NCBI GenBank assembly: GCA_910586035.1 | Contig: CAJUHT010000001.1 | Coordinates: 92,806-156,805, forward strand | Length of the DNA stretch: 64,000 nucleotides | Direction of reading: 5' to 3' | From: an uncultured Christensenella sp. | Lineage (GTDB): Bacteria > Bacillota > Clostridia > Christensenellales > Borkfalkiaceae | Shown: positions 36,020-45,137 of the stretch, piece after piece | Position numbering within the stretch: position 1 is the first letter of the stretch | How the letters are laid out: every line of letters starts with the position of its first letter | Made by a program: the position numbers and the translations under genes | Notes under the pieces: model-generated | The model's input: the letters and a program-made list of their open reading frames with translations, nothing else | Told to the model about the DNA's origin: nothing | Database searches by the model: none

Positions 36020-36355
36020 ATGGCACATATCAGGCACGACCCGACTTCTACGCAAAAAGGCAAAATATCGTACAATTCGGGCATTGTTATCGGGATAGTA
36101 GCGCTTGCCATCGGCGAAGTCGAGGGGGTAAGTCTGCTTAATACAAAAAACAAGGGGATAAAGCTTAACTTCGATAAGGAAGGTATCATTGCGGATATCG
36201 GCGTTAAAGTTGAGTACGGTTATAACGTGCCTTCGCTTGCTTTCAGAATTCAGCAATCGATTAAACACAACGTTGAATCGATGACTAATTACAAGGTGGC
36301 AAAGGTAGACGTTCATATTCAGGACGTGGATTTTCCCGAAAACCCTGCAATCTAA
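36020..36355 (+). CDS. Asp23/Gls24 family envelope stress protein (YqhY-like)
   Basis: A 111-residue cytosolic or membrane-associated Asp23 protein. It matches the YqhY subgroup found beside nusB in Firmicutes, where B. subtilis YqhY is linked to acetyl-CoA carboxylase control. Conserved features are the early G-I-V-I-G-I-V-A-L-A-I-G-E-V-E-G-V and the V-D-V-H-I-Q-D-V motif near the C-terminus. It has its own promoter and a strong Shine-Dalgarno site. Confidence 0.93.
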   Translation: MAHIRHDPTSTQKGKISYNSGIVIGIVALAIGEVEGVSLLNTKNKGIKLNFDKEGIIADIGVKVEYGYNVPSLAFRIQQSIKHNVESMTNYKVAKVDVHIQDVDFPENPAI

Positions 36356-36369
36356 CTGAATGTTAAAAT

Positions 36370-36404
36370 TATTCCCTTAATAATTTAAGGGAATATTTAT
36401 ATTT
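36370..36404 (+). terminator. Weak terminator-like hairpin between asp23 and nusB
   Basis: Stem TATTCCCTTAA (36370-36380) with TTAAGGGAATA (36385-36395), 4-nt loop, then TTTATATTT. A+T-rich stem, so it may only partly terminate; nusB has no separate promoter that I can see. Confidence 0.6.
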
Positions 36405-36413
36405 AAGGAAATT

Positions 36414-36815
36414 ATGAGAACTATCGCAAGAGAAACACTTTTTAAAATAATTTACGCTTCGCAGTTTGCCGACGGTATTGACGGCGAACTTAAAACTTCG
36501 CTTTTTAAAGCCAACGAGCTTACGGGCAACGACGTTACATACTGCGAAAGCGTTTTACAGACCATAAGCGAAAACAAGGAAAAACTTATTTCCCTGTTGG
36601 ACAAATACTCCATATCTTTCCCCGAAAAGCGTATTTTTCCTTCAGACAGAAGTATCCTTTTGATAGGCTTGGCAGAAATTCTTTATTTTGACGATATTCC
36701 CGACAAAGTAACTTTGAACGAGGCGGCAAATATTGCCTCCAAATACTCCTCGGCAAAGAGCGCAACCTTTATAAGCGGTATTCTTTCCGCCGTATCGGGA
36801 GGCAAAAATGTTTAA
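36414..36815 (+). CDS. nusB: Transcription antitermination factor NusB
   Basis: Binds boxA RNA with S10 during rRNA transcription antitermination. A 133-residue all-helical protein beginning R-x-x-A-R-E-x-x-F-K and with the conserved P-S-D-R-S-I-L-L-I-G-L-A-E-I-L-Y and D-I-P-D-K-V-T-L-N-E-A motifs. AAGGA lies 5 nt before the ATG. Overlaps folD by 8 nt. Confidence 0.93.
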   Translation: MRTIARETLFKIIYASQFADGIDGELKTSLFKANELTGNDVTYCESVLQTISENKEKLISLLDKYSISFPEKRIFPSDRSILLIGLAEILYFDDIPDKVTLNEAANIASKYSSAKSATFISGILSAVSGGKNV

Positions 36816-37662
36816 GCTTATAGACGGCAAGGCGCACTCCGCGGCTCTCCGCGCCCAAATAAAGGAGCGGGCTTGCGCCTTTAAGGCGGCAAACGGAAAT
36901 GACGTGGGGCTTGCCGTCGTGCTTGTCGGCAACGACCCCGCTTCGCAGGTCTACGTTAGAAACAAAATAAAGGGGTGCGAGGAAGCGGGCATAAAATCGT
37001 TCGCCTATTATCTTCCCGGCGATGCCGCGCAGGAAGAAGTTGAGGAGTTGGTTTGCTCTTTAACGGAAAACGGGGATATTCACGGCATTTTGGTTCAACT
37101 TCCGTTACCTAAGCATCTCGATGCGGATAAAATCTTAAAACTTATTCCCAAGGGAAAGGACGTTGACGGGTTCTGCGAGGAAAATATAGGCAACCTGTGC
37201 CTGAATCGCGACTGTCTTGTGGCGTGTACGCCAAACGGCGTTATGCAGATGCTCAAACGTGAGGGAATAGAAATTAAAGGCAAAAGGGCGGTAGTTATAG
37301 GTCGCTCCAACATAGTGGGCAAGCCTATGGCTATGCTTCTTTTAAACGCGGACGCCACCGTAACCGTCTGCCACAGTAAAACGCAAAATTTAGCAAAAAT
37401 ATGCGCCGAAGCCGACGTGCTTGTTGCGGCTATCGGTAAGGCAAAATTTGTTACCGCGGATATGGTTAAGGACGGCGCGGTTGTCATTGACGTGGGAATG
37501 AACAGGGATGCCGACGGTAAATTGTGCGGCGACGTGGATTTTGAAAGCGTTAAGGGTAAATGTTCTTACATAACGCCCGTGCCTGGCGGCGTAGGACCTA
37601 TGACCATTACAATGTTGCTGTACAACACGGTAACCGCCGCCGAAAGGAGCGTAAGAATTTGA
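36808..37662 (+). CDS. folD: Methylenetetrahydrofolate dehydrogenase/cyclohydrolase FolD
   Basis: Bifunctional enzyme converting methylene-THF to formyl-THF for purine and formate-level C1 metabolism. The catalytic Y-x-x-x-K is in S-Q-V-Y-V-R-N-K-I-K (near residue 50), followed by G-I-L-V-Q-L-P-L-P, the NADP loop G-R-S-N-I-V-G-K-P, and P-G-G-V-G-P-M-T near the end. The 284 residues are full length. The stop overlaps the ispA TTG start. The xseA/xseB genes that often follow folD are missing. Confidence 0.97.
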   Translation: MFKLIDGKAHSAALRAQIKERACAFKAANGNDVGLAVVLVGNDPASQVYVRNKIKGCEEAGIKSFAYYLPGDAAQEEVEELVCSLTENGDIHGILVQLPLPKHLDADKILKLIPKGKDVDGFCEENIGNLCLNRDCLVACTPNGVMQMLKREGIEIKGKRAVVIGRSNIVGKPMAMLLLNADATVTVCHSKTQNLAKICAEADVLVAAIGKAKFVTADMVKDGAVVIDVGMNRDADGKLCGDVDFESVKGKCSYITPVPGGVGPMTITMLLYNTVTAAERSVRI

Positions 37663-38540
37663 CGGAAGAATTTAATTTGAAATACGTCGAATACCGCGAG
37701 AGCTTCAACGCGGTACTCGACAAATTCTGTAACGATATTTCCACCGTTCCCGAAGTGCTTGGCGAAAGTATGAAATACAGCCTGCTTTTGGGCGGTAAAC
37801 GTATCCGACCCGTGCTTATGTTTGCCGTGGGCGAAGCGTTGGGCGTTGAAAGGGAAAAGCTTGCGCCCTTTGCCTGTGCTTTGGAATGTATACACACATA
37901 TTCCCTTATCCACGACGATTTGCCCGAAATGGACAACGACGATTTCAGGCGCGGAAAGCCTTCAAATCACAAGGTGTACGGAGCGGCTAACGCCGTGCTT
38001 GCGGGCGACGGTCTGCTGAATACGGCGTATTCTCTGCTGTTTGGCGAGTGTTTTAAGGGGAGCGAGCATATCTCCGCGGCAAAGTTTATTTGCGACGCCG
38101 CGGGCATTTACGGTATGATTGCGGGGCAGTCGGCAGACATTCTGCACGAAAACGATAGCGTTCCCAACGAGGATGCTCTGGAATTTATTTATGAAAACAA
38201 GACGGCGAAACTGCTTATTGCCGCGGTAACCGTGCCCGCCGTGTTAAAGGGCGGCGCATATTATTCCGAGCTGAAACAGTTCGGCAAAAAGCTCGGCTAT
38301 TTATTTCAGCTGACGGACGATATTCTGGATGCGAGCGGGTCGTTTGAAAATCTCGGTAAAACTACGGGCAAGGACGATAAAGAAGGAAAGTTGACCGCGG
38401 TTAAACTGTACGGGCTTGACGCCTGCAAGCTGAGGGCGGATATCGTGGGCGACGACTGCCATAAAATTCTTGACGGATTGCAGGGCGACGTGGAATTTTT
38501 ACACGAGCTGGTTAATTTTGTAAAGGCAAGAGTGAATTGA
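37659..38540 (+). CDS. ispA: Polyprenyl (farnesyl/geranyl) diphosphate synthase, TTG start
   Basis: Condenses IPP with DMAPP/GPP to farnesyl diphosphate. The first Asp-rich motif is D-D-L-P-E-M-D-N-D-D (near residue 86), with G-G-K-R-I-R-P upstream; the second is D-D-I-L-D. I place the start at TTG 37659, which has AAAGGAG 9 nt upstream and overlaps the folD stop (TTGA); the open frame extends further into folD without any signal. The result is 293 residues, as expected. dxs follows 3 nt later. Confidence 0.94.
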   Translation: MTEEFNLKYVEYRESFNAVLDKFCNDISTVPEVLGESMKYSLLLGGKRIRPVLMFAVGEALGVEREKLAPFACALECIHTYSLIHDDLPEMDNDDFRRGKPSNHKVYGAANAVLAGDGLLNTAYSLLFGECFKGSEHISAAKFICDAAGIYGMIAGQSADILHENDSVPNEDALEFIYENKTAKLLIAAVTVPAVLKGGAYYSELKQFGKKLGYLFQLTDDILDASGSFENLGKTTGKDDKEGKLTAVKLYGLDACKLRADIVGDDCHKILDGLQGDVEFLHELVNFVKARVN

Positions 38541-38543
38541 CCG

Positions 38544-40277
38544 ATGACTGAATATTCCGGTAAAAATTTAAAGTCTTTTACGGCGGACGAACTCATTGTT
38601 CTGTGCGAGCGGCTTAGAGAAAAAATTAAATCGACGGTCGTAAAAAACGGCGGGCATTTGTCGTCTAACCTCGGCGTAATAGAATTGACTGTTGCGCTTC
38701 ATTACGTATTCGACTTTCCGACTGATAAACTTATATTCGACGTGGGGCATCAGTGCTATGCGCATAAACTGCTCTCCGGCAGGGAAGACGGCTTTGAAAC
38801 TCTGCGGCGGCGCGGCGGGTTGTCGGGCTTTCCCAAGCGTGAAGAGAGCGCGTTCGATTGTTACAACACGGGGCACGCGGGTACTTCCGTTTCGGCGGCG
38901 CTCGGTTTTGCCAAGGCGCGCGATATAAAGGGAGAGAATTTTAACGTTATTGCCGTAATTGGCGACGGCTCTTTTAACAACGGGTTGGTTTACGAGGCTT
39001 TCAACAGTTTAAGACCGCTCAATACGAATGTGCTTGTAATTTTAAACGACAACGGTATGTCTATCTCGCCGACCGTCGGCAGTATGCACGAGTATCTCGA
39101 ACAACTAAGCCAAAACGCCCAGCACATCGCAAAGGTGGAAAAGCACTCCAACATATTCGAAAGATTCGGTTTTTCTTACGACGGCGTGCACGACGGCAAC
39201 GACCTCTTTTCGATGATTGCCAAGCTGTCGGAAATAAAAGAAAAATTAAAGACTCAATCGGTAATTTTACACGTGCTGACGAAAAAAGGGAAGGGGTATT
39301 CTTTCTGCGAGGAAAATCCGCAGATTACCCACGGAATAAGCGGCGGAGAAAAGAAGCAAGCCGTTTCTTATTCCGAAGCGTTCGGTAAAACGCTTGTTGA
39401 AATTGCGTGGAAAGATAAAGCGATTACTGCGGTTACCGCGGCAATGACTCCGAGCTTGGGGCTGACGGAATTTTTTGAAAGATATCCCGAAAGGTCGATT
39501 GACGTAGGTATCTGCGAGGAACACGCGACAATTCTATGCGCGGCGTTGGCGGCGCAGGGGCTTAAACCTTACTACGCGGTATATTCAACCTTTTTACAGC
39601 GCTCTTTCGACGAAATAATTTTGGATATTTGCAGTCAGAATTTGCCCGTTACGCTGTGCATCGACAGGGCGGGAATATCCGGCGAGGACGGGGAAACGCA
39701 TCAGGGCGTATTCGATTTATCATTTTTAAATCTAATTCCCAATTTGACGGTAGCCGTTCCCAAGGATATTGAAGAATTCAAACGTATGCTTGTTGCAAGC
39801 GCAAGTTTTAACGCGCCGCTCGCCATACGCTACCCGAAAGATTGTGCAAGAATCTTTGGAGGAACGCAAGGCGGAGAGTTGAGCAATTGGCAATATATCA
39901 GCCGCGGCAACTGTAACGTTGCGGTGCTCGCCTGCGGGGAAAGGGCTTTAAGTTTGGCGGATGACGTAAACGGCGAGATTGCGGAGCAAGGGTTAAACGT
40001 AACTATCGTCAACGCGCGTATAGTAAAGCCGCTCGATGAGAAATTTTTGCAGGGCTTGGCTGAAACGGTTATAATAACTTTGGAAGATAACCAGCTGTTG
40101 GGCGGTTTCGGTTCCTGCGTTTGCACTCATTTTGCGGACAACAGCGACGTGCGCGTAAAATGCTTTGCATATTGCGACAAGTTTATTCCGCACGGAACGG
40201 CGGAGGAGTTGATGAAAGAGTACGGGCTGGACGGCAAAAAATTAAAAGAATATATATTGAATAATGCGGTTAGATAA
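38544..40277 (+). CDS. dxs: 1-deoxy-D-xylulose-5-phosphate synthase Dxs (compact)
   Basis: TPP enzyme joining pyruvate and glyceraldehyde-3-phosphate, the first step of the MEP pathway. G-G-H-L-S-S-N-L-G, the TPP motif G-D-G-S...N-D-N (about 131-158), and the catalytic Glu in D-V-G-I-C-E-E-H-A are present. At 577 residues it is about 45 shorter than usual (about 620-640); the linker between the first and second domains is trimmed. No clear Shine-Dalgarno site. It overlaps tlyA by 14 nt. Confidence 0.95.
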   Translation: MTEYSGKNLKSFTADELIVLCERLREKIKSTVVKNGGHLSSNLGVIELTVALHYVFDFPTDKLIFDVGHQCYAHKLLSGREDGFETLRRRGGLSGFPKREESAFDCYNTGHAGTSVSAALGFAKARDIKGENFNVIAVIGDGSFNNGLVYEAFNSLRPLNTNVLVILNDNGMSISPTVGSMHEYLEQLSQNAQHIAKVEKHSNIFERFGFSYDGVHDGNDLFSMIAKLSEIKEKLKTQSVILHVLTKKGKGYSFCEENPQITHGISGGEKKQAVSYSEAFGKTLVEIAWKDKAITAVTAAMTPSLGLTEFFERYPERSIDVGICEEHATILCAALAAQGLKPYYAVYSTFLQRSFDEIILDICSQNLPVTLCIDRAGISGEDGETHQGVFDLSFLNLIPNLTVAVPKDIEEFKRMLVASASFNAPLAIRYPKDCARIFGGTQGGELSNWQYISRGNCNVAVLACGERALSLADDVNGEIAEQGLNVTIVNARIVKPLDEKFLQGLAETVIITLEDNQLLGGFGSCVCTHFADNSDVRVKCFAYCDKFIPHGTAEELMKEYGLDGKKLKEYILNNAVR

Positions 40278-41022
40278 ATATTTATCGGCTCGGTATGGTT
40301 CGCGTACCAAGGCGGCGGAAGCCATTGCAAGCGGGCTTGTAAGAGTCAACGGAAAAATTGCAAACGCGGCATACGATTATAAGGACGGCGATACGATAGA
40401 AATATCTAAGCCCGAAGTCAGTTTTGTTTCAAACGGCGGCTATAAGCTCGATAAGGCGATTAAGGACTTTAATTTTGACGTGCGCGGCAAAACGGTCGTA
40501 GACGTAGGCGCAAGCAACGGCGGGTTTACGGATTGCCTTTTTCAGCACGGGGTGCATAAAGTTTATTGCATTGACGTTGGCGAAAATCAACTTGACAGCA
40601 GTCTGCGCGGCAAAAATATAGTAGTAATCGACAACTTCAACGCGAGAAATTTGACAAGGGAAATATTTAAGGAAAAAATCGACGGAGCGGTAATCGACGT
40701 CAGTTTTATTTCTTTAACATATATATTGCGGCAGATTGCCGAAGTTTTAGACGAAGGTGCGTTTGTAATTGCCTTGATTAAACCGCAGTTCGAGTGTGAA
40801 AGTAAAAAGGTGGGCAAAAACGGAATTGTTAAAGACGCTTCTATTCACAAAAAAGTCATAACAAAGATTTACGACTTTGCGCAAGAAGCTGGGTTGGCTA
40901 CCGAAAACATAACCAACGCGCCGCTACGCGACGGCAAAAATATAGAATATTTAATTCTTTTAAAGAAGTGTTCCATACAAAAATTGGATAAAAATCAAAT
41001 TTTTAAGTACGTAAAATTATAA
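40264..41022 (+). CDS. tlyA: TlyA family rRNA 2'-O-methyltransferase
   Basis: A 252-residue protein with an N-terminal S4 RNA-binding domain (about residues 1-60) and an FtsJ/RrmJ methyltransferase domain with the SAM loop D-V-G-A-S-N-G-G-F-T and D-V-S-F-I-S. It methylates ribose in 16S/23S rRNA. The dxs-tlyA-nadK-argR-recN order is conserved in Firmicutes. It starts inside dxs. Confidence 0.93.
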   Translation: MRLDKYLSARYGSRTKAAEAIASGLVRVNGKIANAAYDYKDGDTIEISKPEVSFVSNGGYKLDKAIKDFNFDVRGKTVVDVGASNGGFTDCLFQHGVHKVYCIDVGENQLDSSLRGKNIVVIDNFNARNLTREIFKEKIDGAVIDVSFISLTYILRQIAEVLDEGAFVIALIKPQFECESKKVGKNGIVKDASIHKKVITKIYDFAQEAGLATENITNAPLRDGKNIEYLILLKKCSIQKLDKNQIFKYVKL

Positions 41023-41040
41023 AAAATTTTGCGTACTTAT

Positions 41041-41069
41041 TTGCATATTTTAATAATAAGTGGTATAAT
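41041..41069 (+). promoter_or_regulatory. Sigma-A promoter of nadK, leaderless layout
   Basis: TTGCAT (41041-41046), 17 nt, TATAAT (41064-41069), then 7 nt to ATG 41077. Same geometry as the miaB promoter. No ribosome-binding site is present between tlyA and nadK. Confidence 0.75.
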
Positions 41070-41076
41070 TATGCAT

Positions 41077-41889
41077 ATGAGAGTGGGCGTATACCTAAAT
41101 AACCGATATGTTGAACAAAAAAACGCATATCTTGAAAAGATTGTTTCCGTGTTATTGCCCGAAAAATTCGAGTGCGTAACCGTAAATAAAATTTCGGAAA
41201 TACGTTCTCTCGATTTGCTTATCGTCCTTGGCGGGGACGGAACAATTTTGGCTGTTGCCGCGGAGTGCGCCAGACACGGCGTAAAAATTTTAGGCGTAAA
41301 CGGCGGGCATATGGGCTTTTTGACCGACTTTGAGGCAAACCAGCTCGACCGCGCGCTTGCGTTGATTGTGAGCGGCGATTATAAAACCGTCAGGCGCGCA
41401 ATGCTGAAAGTTACCTATTGCGGAAAAGATTACTACGCTTTGAACGAAGTGGTCGTACAGAGGAGCACGACGGGCAATTCTTTCAGCAATACTGTAAACC
41501 TTCACGCCGAAATCAACGGCTCTACGGTGGACAACTTTTCCTCCGACGGACTTATTATAAGCACGCCCACGGGCTCAACGGCGTATTCTTTATCTGCTGG
41601 CGGCTCAATTTTAACGCCCGACTTAAACGCATTTATTATGACGCCTATTTGCCCGCACTCGCTTCATTCCCGCCCAATTGTTTTCAGCGATTCATCCGTC
41701 GTTAAGATAAACCAATCAAATAAAAACTGCACGCTTAACCTAACCGTGGACGGAAGAGTGATAGAAACTATCGACGGCTACGAAGTTATAACTGTTTGCA
41801 AGGCGGACAGGGTGGCGGAATTTGTGTCGGTTGAAGACAATAATTTTTTTGACAAACTTTTGATAAAATTAAACATATGGAGTAAATGA
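41077..41889 (+). CDS. nadK: NAD kinase
   Basis: Phosphorylates NAD to NADP. The G-G-D-G-T motif (near residue 51), N-G-G-H-M-G-F-L-T-D-F and T-P-T-G-S-T-A-Y-S-L-S-A-G-G-S are diagnostic. I start at ATG 41077 (M-R-V-G-V-Y-L-N-N); upstream in-frame starts at 41029 and 41071 fall in or against the promoter. The 270 residues fit the family. Confidence 0.95.
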   Translation: MRVGVYLNNRYVEQKNAYLEKIVSVLLPEKFECVTVNKISEIRSLDLLIVLGGDGTILAVAAECARHGVKILGVNGGHMGFLTDFEANQLDRALALIVSGDYKTVRRAMLKVTYCGKDYYALNEVVVQRSTTGNSFSNTVNLHAEINGSTVDNFSSDGLIISTPTGSTAYSLSAGGSILTPDLNAFIMTPICPHSLHSRPIVFSDSSVVKINQSNKNCTLNLTVDGRVIETIDGYEVITVCKADRVAEFVSVEDNNFFDKLLIKLNIWSK

Positions 41890-42341
41890 TGCATAGAAAC
41901 GCAAGACAAGCTATGATTTTGGAAATCATTGCAGAGCAGGATATCGAAACTCAGGACGAACTCTGCGAAGAACTCGTCAAACGCAACTTCAACGTTACTC
42001 AGGCCACCATTTCAAGAGATATTAAGGACTTGAAGCTGTATAAAGTTGCTGGTACCACAAAAAAATATAAATACGCATACATAGAGGGCGGCGGGGACGC
42101 GGTAAACAATAAGATGCGCAATCTTTTTCGCGAGTGCGTGCAGAGCATAAATTCCGCCAATAACCTCATAGTAATCAAGACTATGCGCGGCAACGGTTCT
42201 ACCGCGGGCGTATTTATCGATATGCTTCAATACAAAGAAATTATAGGTACGGTTGCGGGCGACGACAACGTTTTGGTTGTAGTCGACAGTAATGAAAACA
42301 CGCCCGAAGTGGTTGCAAGGCTTAAAGAATACGTAAAATAA
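41886..42341 (+). CDS. argR: Arginine repressor ArgR/AhrC family
   Basis: Arginine-sensing hexameric DNA-binding regulator. An N-terminal winged helix (R-Q-A-M-I-L-E-I-I..., V-T-Q-A-T-I-S-R-D-I-K-D-L) and a C-terminal oligomerisation and Arg-binding domain with G-T-V-A-G-D-D-N-V (the G-T-[IV]-A-G-D-D motif) are visible. Tandem ATGs at 41886 and 41889; the second has better spacing from GGAG (6 nt). It overlaps nadK by 4 nt and recN by 1 nt. No arginine genes are in the window. Confidence 0.94.
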   Translation: MMHRNARQAMILEIIAEQDIETQDELCEELVKRNFNVTQATISRDIKDLKLYKVAGTTKKYKYAYIEGGGDAVNNKMRNLFRECVQSINSANNLIVIKTMRGNGSTAGVFIDMLQYKEIIGTVAGDDNVLVVVDSNENTPEVVARLKEYVK

Positions 42342-44020
42342 TGCTTGAACGGCTATACATTAAAAATGTTGCGCTTATAGAGGAAGCCGACGTAAAGTTT
42401 GACGGTAAATTTAACGTTTTGTCGGGAGAAACGGGTTCGGGCAAATCGGTTATTTTAGATTCCATCAACTTTGTCCTCGGCTCTAAGGCGGATAAGTCTA
42501 TGATACGCTACGGCACGCAGGAGGCAACCGTTAAGGCGGAGTTTTCCGTTGAAGCGGACAGCGAAGTCTGCCGTTTGCTGCAAGAGTTGGACATTGAAAC
42601 GGACGGCGCGATAGTTATTTCCCGCCGCTTCAATTCAGAGGGCAGAGGTGCTATAAAAGTAAACGGCGATACGGTTACAACCTCTATGCTTAAAAAAATT
42701 GCCGCTCACCTTGTAGACGTGCACGGGCAGAGCGAGCATTTTTATCTTTTAAACGAAAGCAATCAATTGAGTATGGTTGATTGTCTTTGCGGCGAAAAAC
42801 TGTCGGTGCAAAAGAACAAGCTTGCCCAATTGCTGTCAAAGAAAAAACAGTATTTAATTTCCGTATCTATGCTTGGCGGAAGCGAGCAGGAACGGGCGCA
42901 AAAGCTTGACTTGTTGGCGTACCAGATAAAGGAAATTGAAGAAGCTGAAATAGAAGACGGTGAAATCGACTCGTTAAAGGCAAAGAAAAAGCTTTACGAC
43001 AATGCGGAACGCGTTATTTCCGCGCTGAACGTCATAAGCGGCATACTTGCAAGCGACAACGGGTGCGCCGATATGCTTTCAGCCGCGTACAGGCAGGCGT
43101 GCGGGATTTCCGACCTTGACCAAGAGTACCAAAACGTTTGCGAACGGTTGGATAACCTGTCGATTGAAGTATCCGATTTAAGCGGAACTGTAACGGATAT
43201 TATAGACGGTTTTTCCTTTGACGAGAGCGAAGCGAGGGCGGTTGAGGAGCGGTTGACGCTATTGAAAAAGCTTATCTCGAAGTACGGGCAGGACGAACAA
43301 AGCGTTTTGGCTTTTCTGTCGGAAGCTAAAATAAAGTACGACAGTTTAAACGACGCTTCCGCCGAACTGGAAAAATTAAACGCGCAAATAGAGCGTGCAA
43401 ACGAAGAAATTTATTGCGTTTGCGGTGAAATAACCAAAATCAGAAAAAATGCTTGCGTTGAATTTTGCGGAAAAGTAGAAGAGGAATTGAGGACCTTAAA
43501 TATCCCCAACGCCAAATTTTACGTGCAATTTAAAGAATACGGGCGCGAGGACTTTATCGCCACGGCAAACGGCGCAGACGCAATTTGCTTTATGTTTTCG
43601 GCTAACAAGGGCGAGCCGCCCAAACCGCTCGACAAAGTTATCAGCGGCGGCGAAATGAGCAGGTTTATGCTTGCCGTAAAGACACGGTTAAAGGGTTTGA
43701 ACGGAATTTCCACTTACATATTTGACGAAATCGACGCAGGAATCAGCGGTGTTACGGCAAAGACGGTTGCCGATAAATTTGTGGCAATCAGCGGCGCAAC
43801 GCAGATTATTGCGGTTTCGCATCTTCCGCAGGTCTGCGCGGCGGCAAGCGCGCAATACCTAATTTCCAAATGCGAAAACGCAGAAAATAAGACGGTAACA
43901 AGCATTAAACGGCTTGACAGGCAGGAGAGGGTAACCGAAATTGTCAGGCTTACGGGAAGTATTTCAACCGAAGCGGCAAAGGCGCACGCGGAAGAACTTT
44001 TAAAACAATTTAATAATTAA
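42341..44020 (+). CDS. recN: DNA repair protein RecN
   Basis: SMC-like ATPase acting in double-strand break repair. Walker A G-E-T-G-S-G-K-S (about 29-36), a long coiled-coil middle (about 150-390), the ABC signature V-I-S-G-G-E-M-S-R-F, and Walker B Y-I-F-D-E-I-D-A-G-I-S-G. The 559 residues are full length. It starts on the argR stop (TAATG). Confidence 0.96.
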   Translation: MLERLYIKNVALIEEADVKFDGKFNVLSGETGSGKSVILDSINFVLGSKADKSMIRYGTQEATVKAEFSVEADSEVCRLLQELDIETDGAIVISRRFNSEGRGAIKVNGDTVTTSMLKKIAAHLVDVHGQSEHFYLLNESNQLSMVDCLCGEKLSVQKNKLAQLLSKKKQYLISVSMLGGSEQERAQKLDLLAYQIKEIEEAEIEDGEIDSLKAKKKLYDNAERVISALNVISGILASDNGCADMLSAAYRQACGISDLDQEYQNVCERLDNLSIEVSDLSGTVTDIIDGFSFDESEARAVEERLTLLKKLISKYGQDEQSVLAFLSEAKIKYDSLNDASAELEKLNAQIERANEEIYCVCGEITKIRKNACVEFCGKVEEELRTLNIPNAKFYVQFKEYGREDFIATANGADAICFMFSANKGEPPKPLDKVISGGEMSRFMLAVKTRLKGLNGISTYIFDEIDAGISGVTAKTVADKFVAISGATQIIAVSHLPQVCAAASAQYLISKCENAENKTVTSIKRLDRQERVTEIVRLTGSISTEAAKAHAEELLKQFNN

Positions 44021-44052
44021 ATCGGGCGGCGGAATAGAAAAGTTATTCCGCC

Positions 44053-44081
44053 GTATATTTTACTCTTTACTGCAAACAATA
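44053..44081 (+). promoter_or_regulatory. Forespore-type (sigma-F/sigma-G-like) promoter of spoIVB
   Basis: GTATA (44053-44057), 14 nt, GCAAACAATA (44072-44081). This fits the Bacillus sigma-F consensus GYWTA-N14-16-GgnrAnAnTw at all but one weak position. spoIVB is a forespore gene in Bacillus. The element ends 5 nt before the ATG. Confidence 0.55.
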
Positions 44082-44086
44082 TTTGT

Positions 44087-45103
44087 ATGCTTTTTAAAAG
44101 GTTTACAAAAATTTTATTGGGAATTGTTTGCGTTTTAACGCTTGCAGTCAGCCTGTCGGCAATGCCTGTCTTTGCCCAAACGAGCGACGATTTGTATCTC
44201 GGCGGCTTCCCTGCGGGATTTGTTTTAAACACTCAAAACGTTGAGGTCATCGGTATGTGTGATATTATGACCGAAAACGGAGCTTGTTGCCCCGCAAGAG
44301 ACGGCGGGGTAAAGAGCGGCGATATTATTAAAAGTATCAACGGAATACAAATAACTTCCGCAAATCAGCTTACCGAAACAATGAAAGAAGATTTTGCCGT
44401 TTATCATTTTTCAATTTTGAGGGCGGGAGAAGCCGTAGATTTAACTTTAAAGCCCATTATCGACGGACAAACGGGCAAAAGAAAGCTCGGCTTGCTTGTT
44501 AAGGACACAATCAACGGTATTGGAACGGTTACGTATATTGATAAAGCCAACAATAAATTCGGTTCGCTGGGGCACCCCGTTGCGGTTGAAAACGGCAATA
44601 TCGTAGAAATAAACGGCGGTTGCCTTTACGGTTGCTCTATTTACGACGTTAAGCGCGGTTTGAGGGGCAATCCGGGAGAGTTGAAGGGCTTCTTTGACAA
44701 TACCTGTATGCTCGGAACGGTAAAGACAAACACTAAGTGCGGAATTTTCGGCGATTTGTCTTCCGAGTTCGACGTTTCCACGCTTACCAAGGTAAAGAAA
44801 GGAAGCGTAAGCGAAGCGACTATGGGTAAGGCTTATATCTATTCCACGCTCGACGGAAACAAAAGCGAAAAGTATGAAATAAGCATTGTAAAAGTGGACG
44901 CCAACAATAAAGATAACAGAAATTACGTTATTAAAATAAGCGACAAACGCGTTTTGGATAAATCTGGCGGAATAGTTCAGGGAATGAGCGGTAGCCCCAT
45001 AGTACAAAACGGTAAGCTTATCGGTGCGGTAACCCACGTGTTTATAAACGACCCTACAAGGGGATACGGAATTTCAATAGACAATATGGCAAGTTCATAT
45101 TAA
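44087..45103 (+). CDS. spoIVB: SpoIVB peptidase (S55 family)
   Basis: Secreted from the forespore to trigger pro-sigma-K processing. A signal-type N-terminus (helix about 8-28, cleavage-like S-A-M-P-V-F-A) is followed by a PDZ domain (about 45-125; D-G-G-V-K-S-G-D-I-I) and the peptidase domain, with catalytic His163 in S-L-G-H-P and Ser303 in G-M-S-G-S-P-I. The 338 residues are shorter than in B. subtilis (425). It follows recN as in most sporeformers, but spo0A, the usual next gene, is absent. Confidence 0.95.
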   Translation: MLFKRFTKILLGIVCVLTLAVSLSAMPVFAQTSDDLYLGGFPAGFVLNTQNVEVIGMCDIMTENGACCPARDGGVKSGDIIKSINGIQITSANQLTETMKEDFAVYHFSILRAGEAVDLTLKPIIDGQTGKRKLGLLVKDTINGIGTVTYIDKANNKFGSLGHPVAVENGNIVEINGGCLYGCSIYDVKRGLRGNPGELKGFFDNTCMLGTVKTNTKCGIFGDLSSEFDVSTLTKVKKGSVSEATMGKAYIYSTLDGNKSEKYEISIVKVDANNKDNRNYVIKISDKRVLDKSGGIVQGMSGSPIVQNGKLIGAVTHVFINDPTRGYGISIDNMASSY

Positions 45104-45137
45104 ACTGTCAATCCTCATATAATTGTATATGAGGATT
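45095..45137 (+). promoter_or_regulatory. Sigma-E-like promoter overlapping a perfect inverted repeat, upstream of the SpoIIM-like gene
   Basis: TCATATT (45095-45101), 14 nt, CATATAAT (45116-45123) closely matches the mother-cell sigma-E consensus (KMATATT, about 14 nt, CATACAnT). The -10 element lies in the left arm of a 12-bp perfect inverted repeat, AATCCTCATATA (45110-45121) / TATATGAGGATT (45126-45137), followed by TTTTC. The hairpin may be the spoIVB terminator or an operator. Confidence 0.55.
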
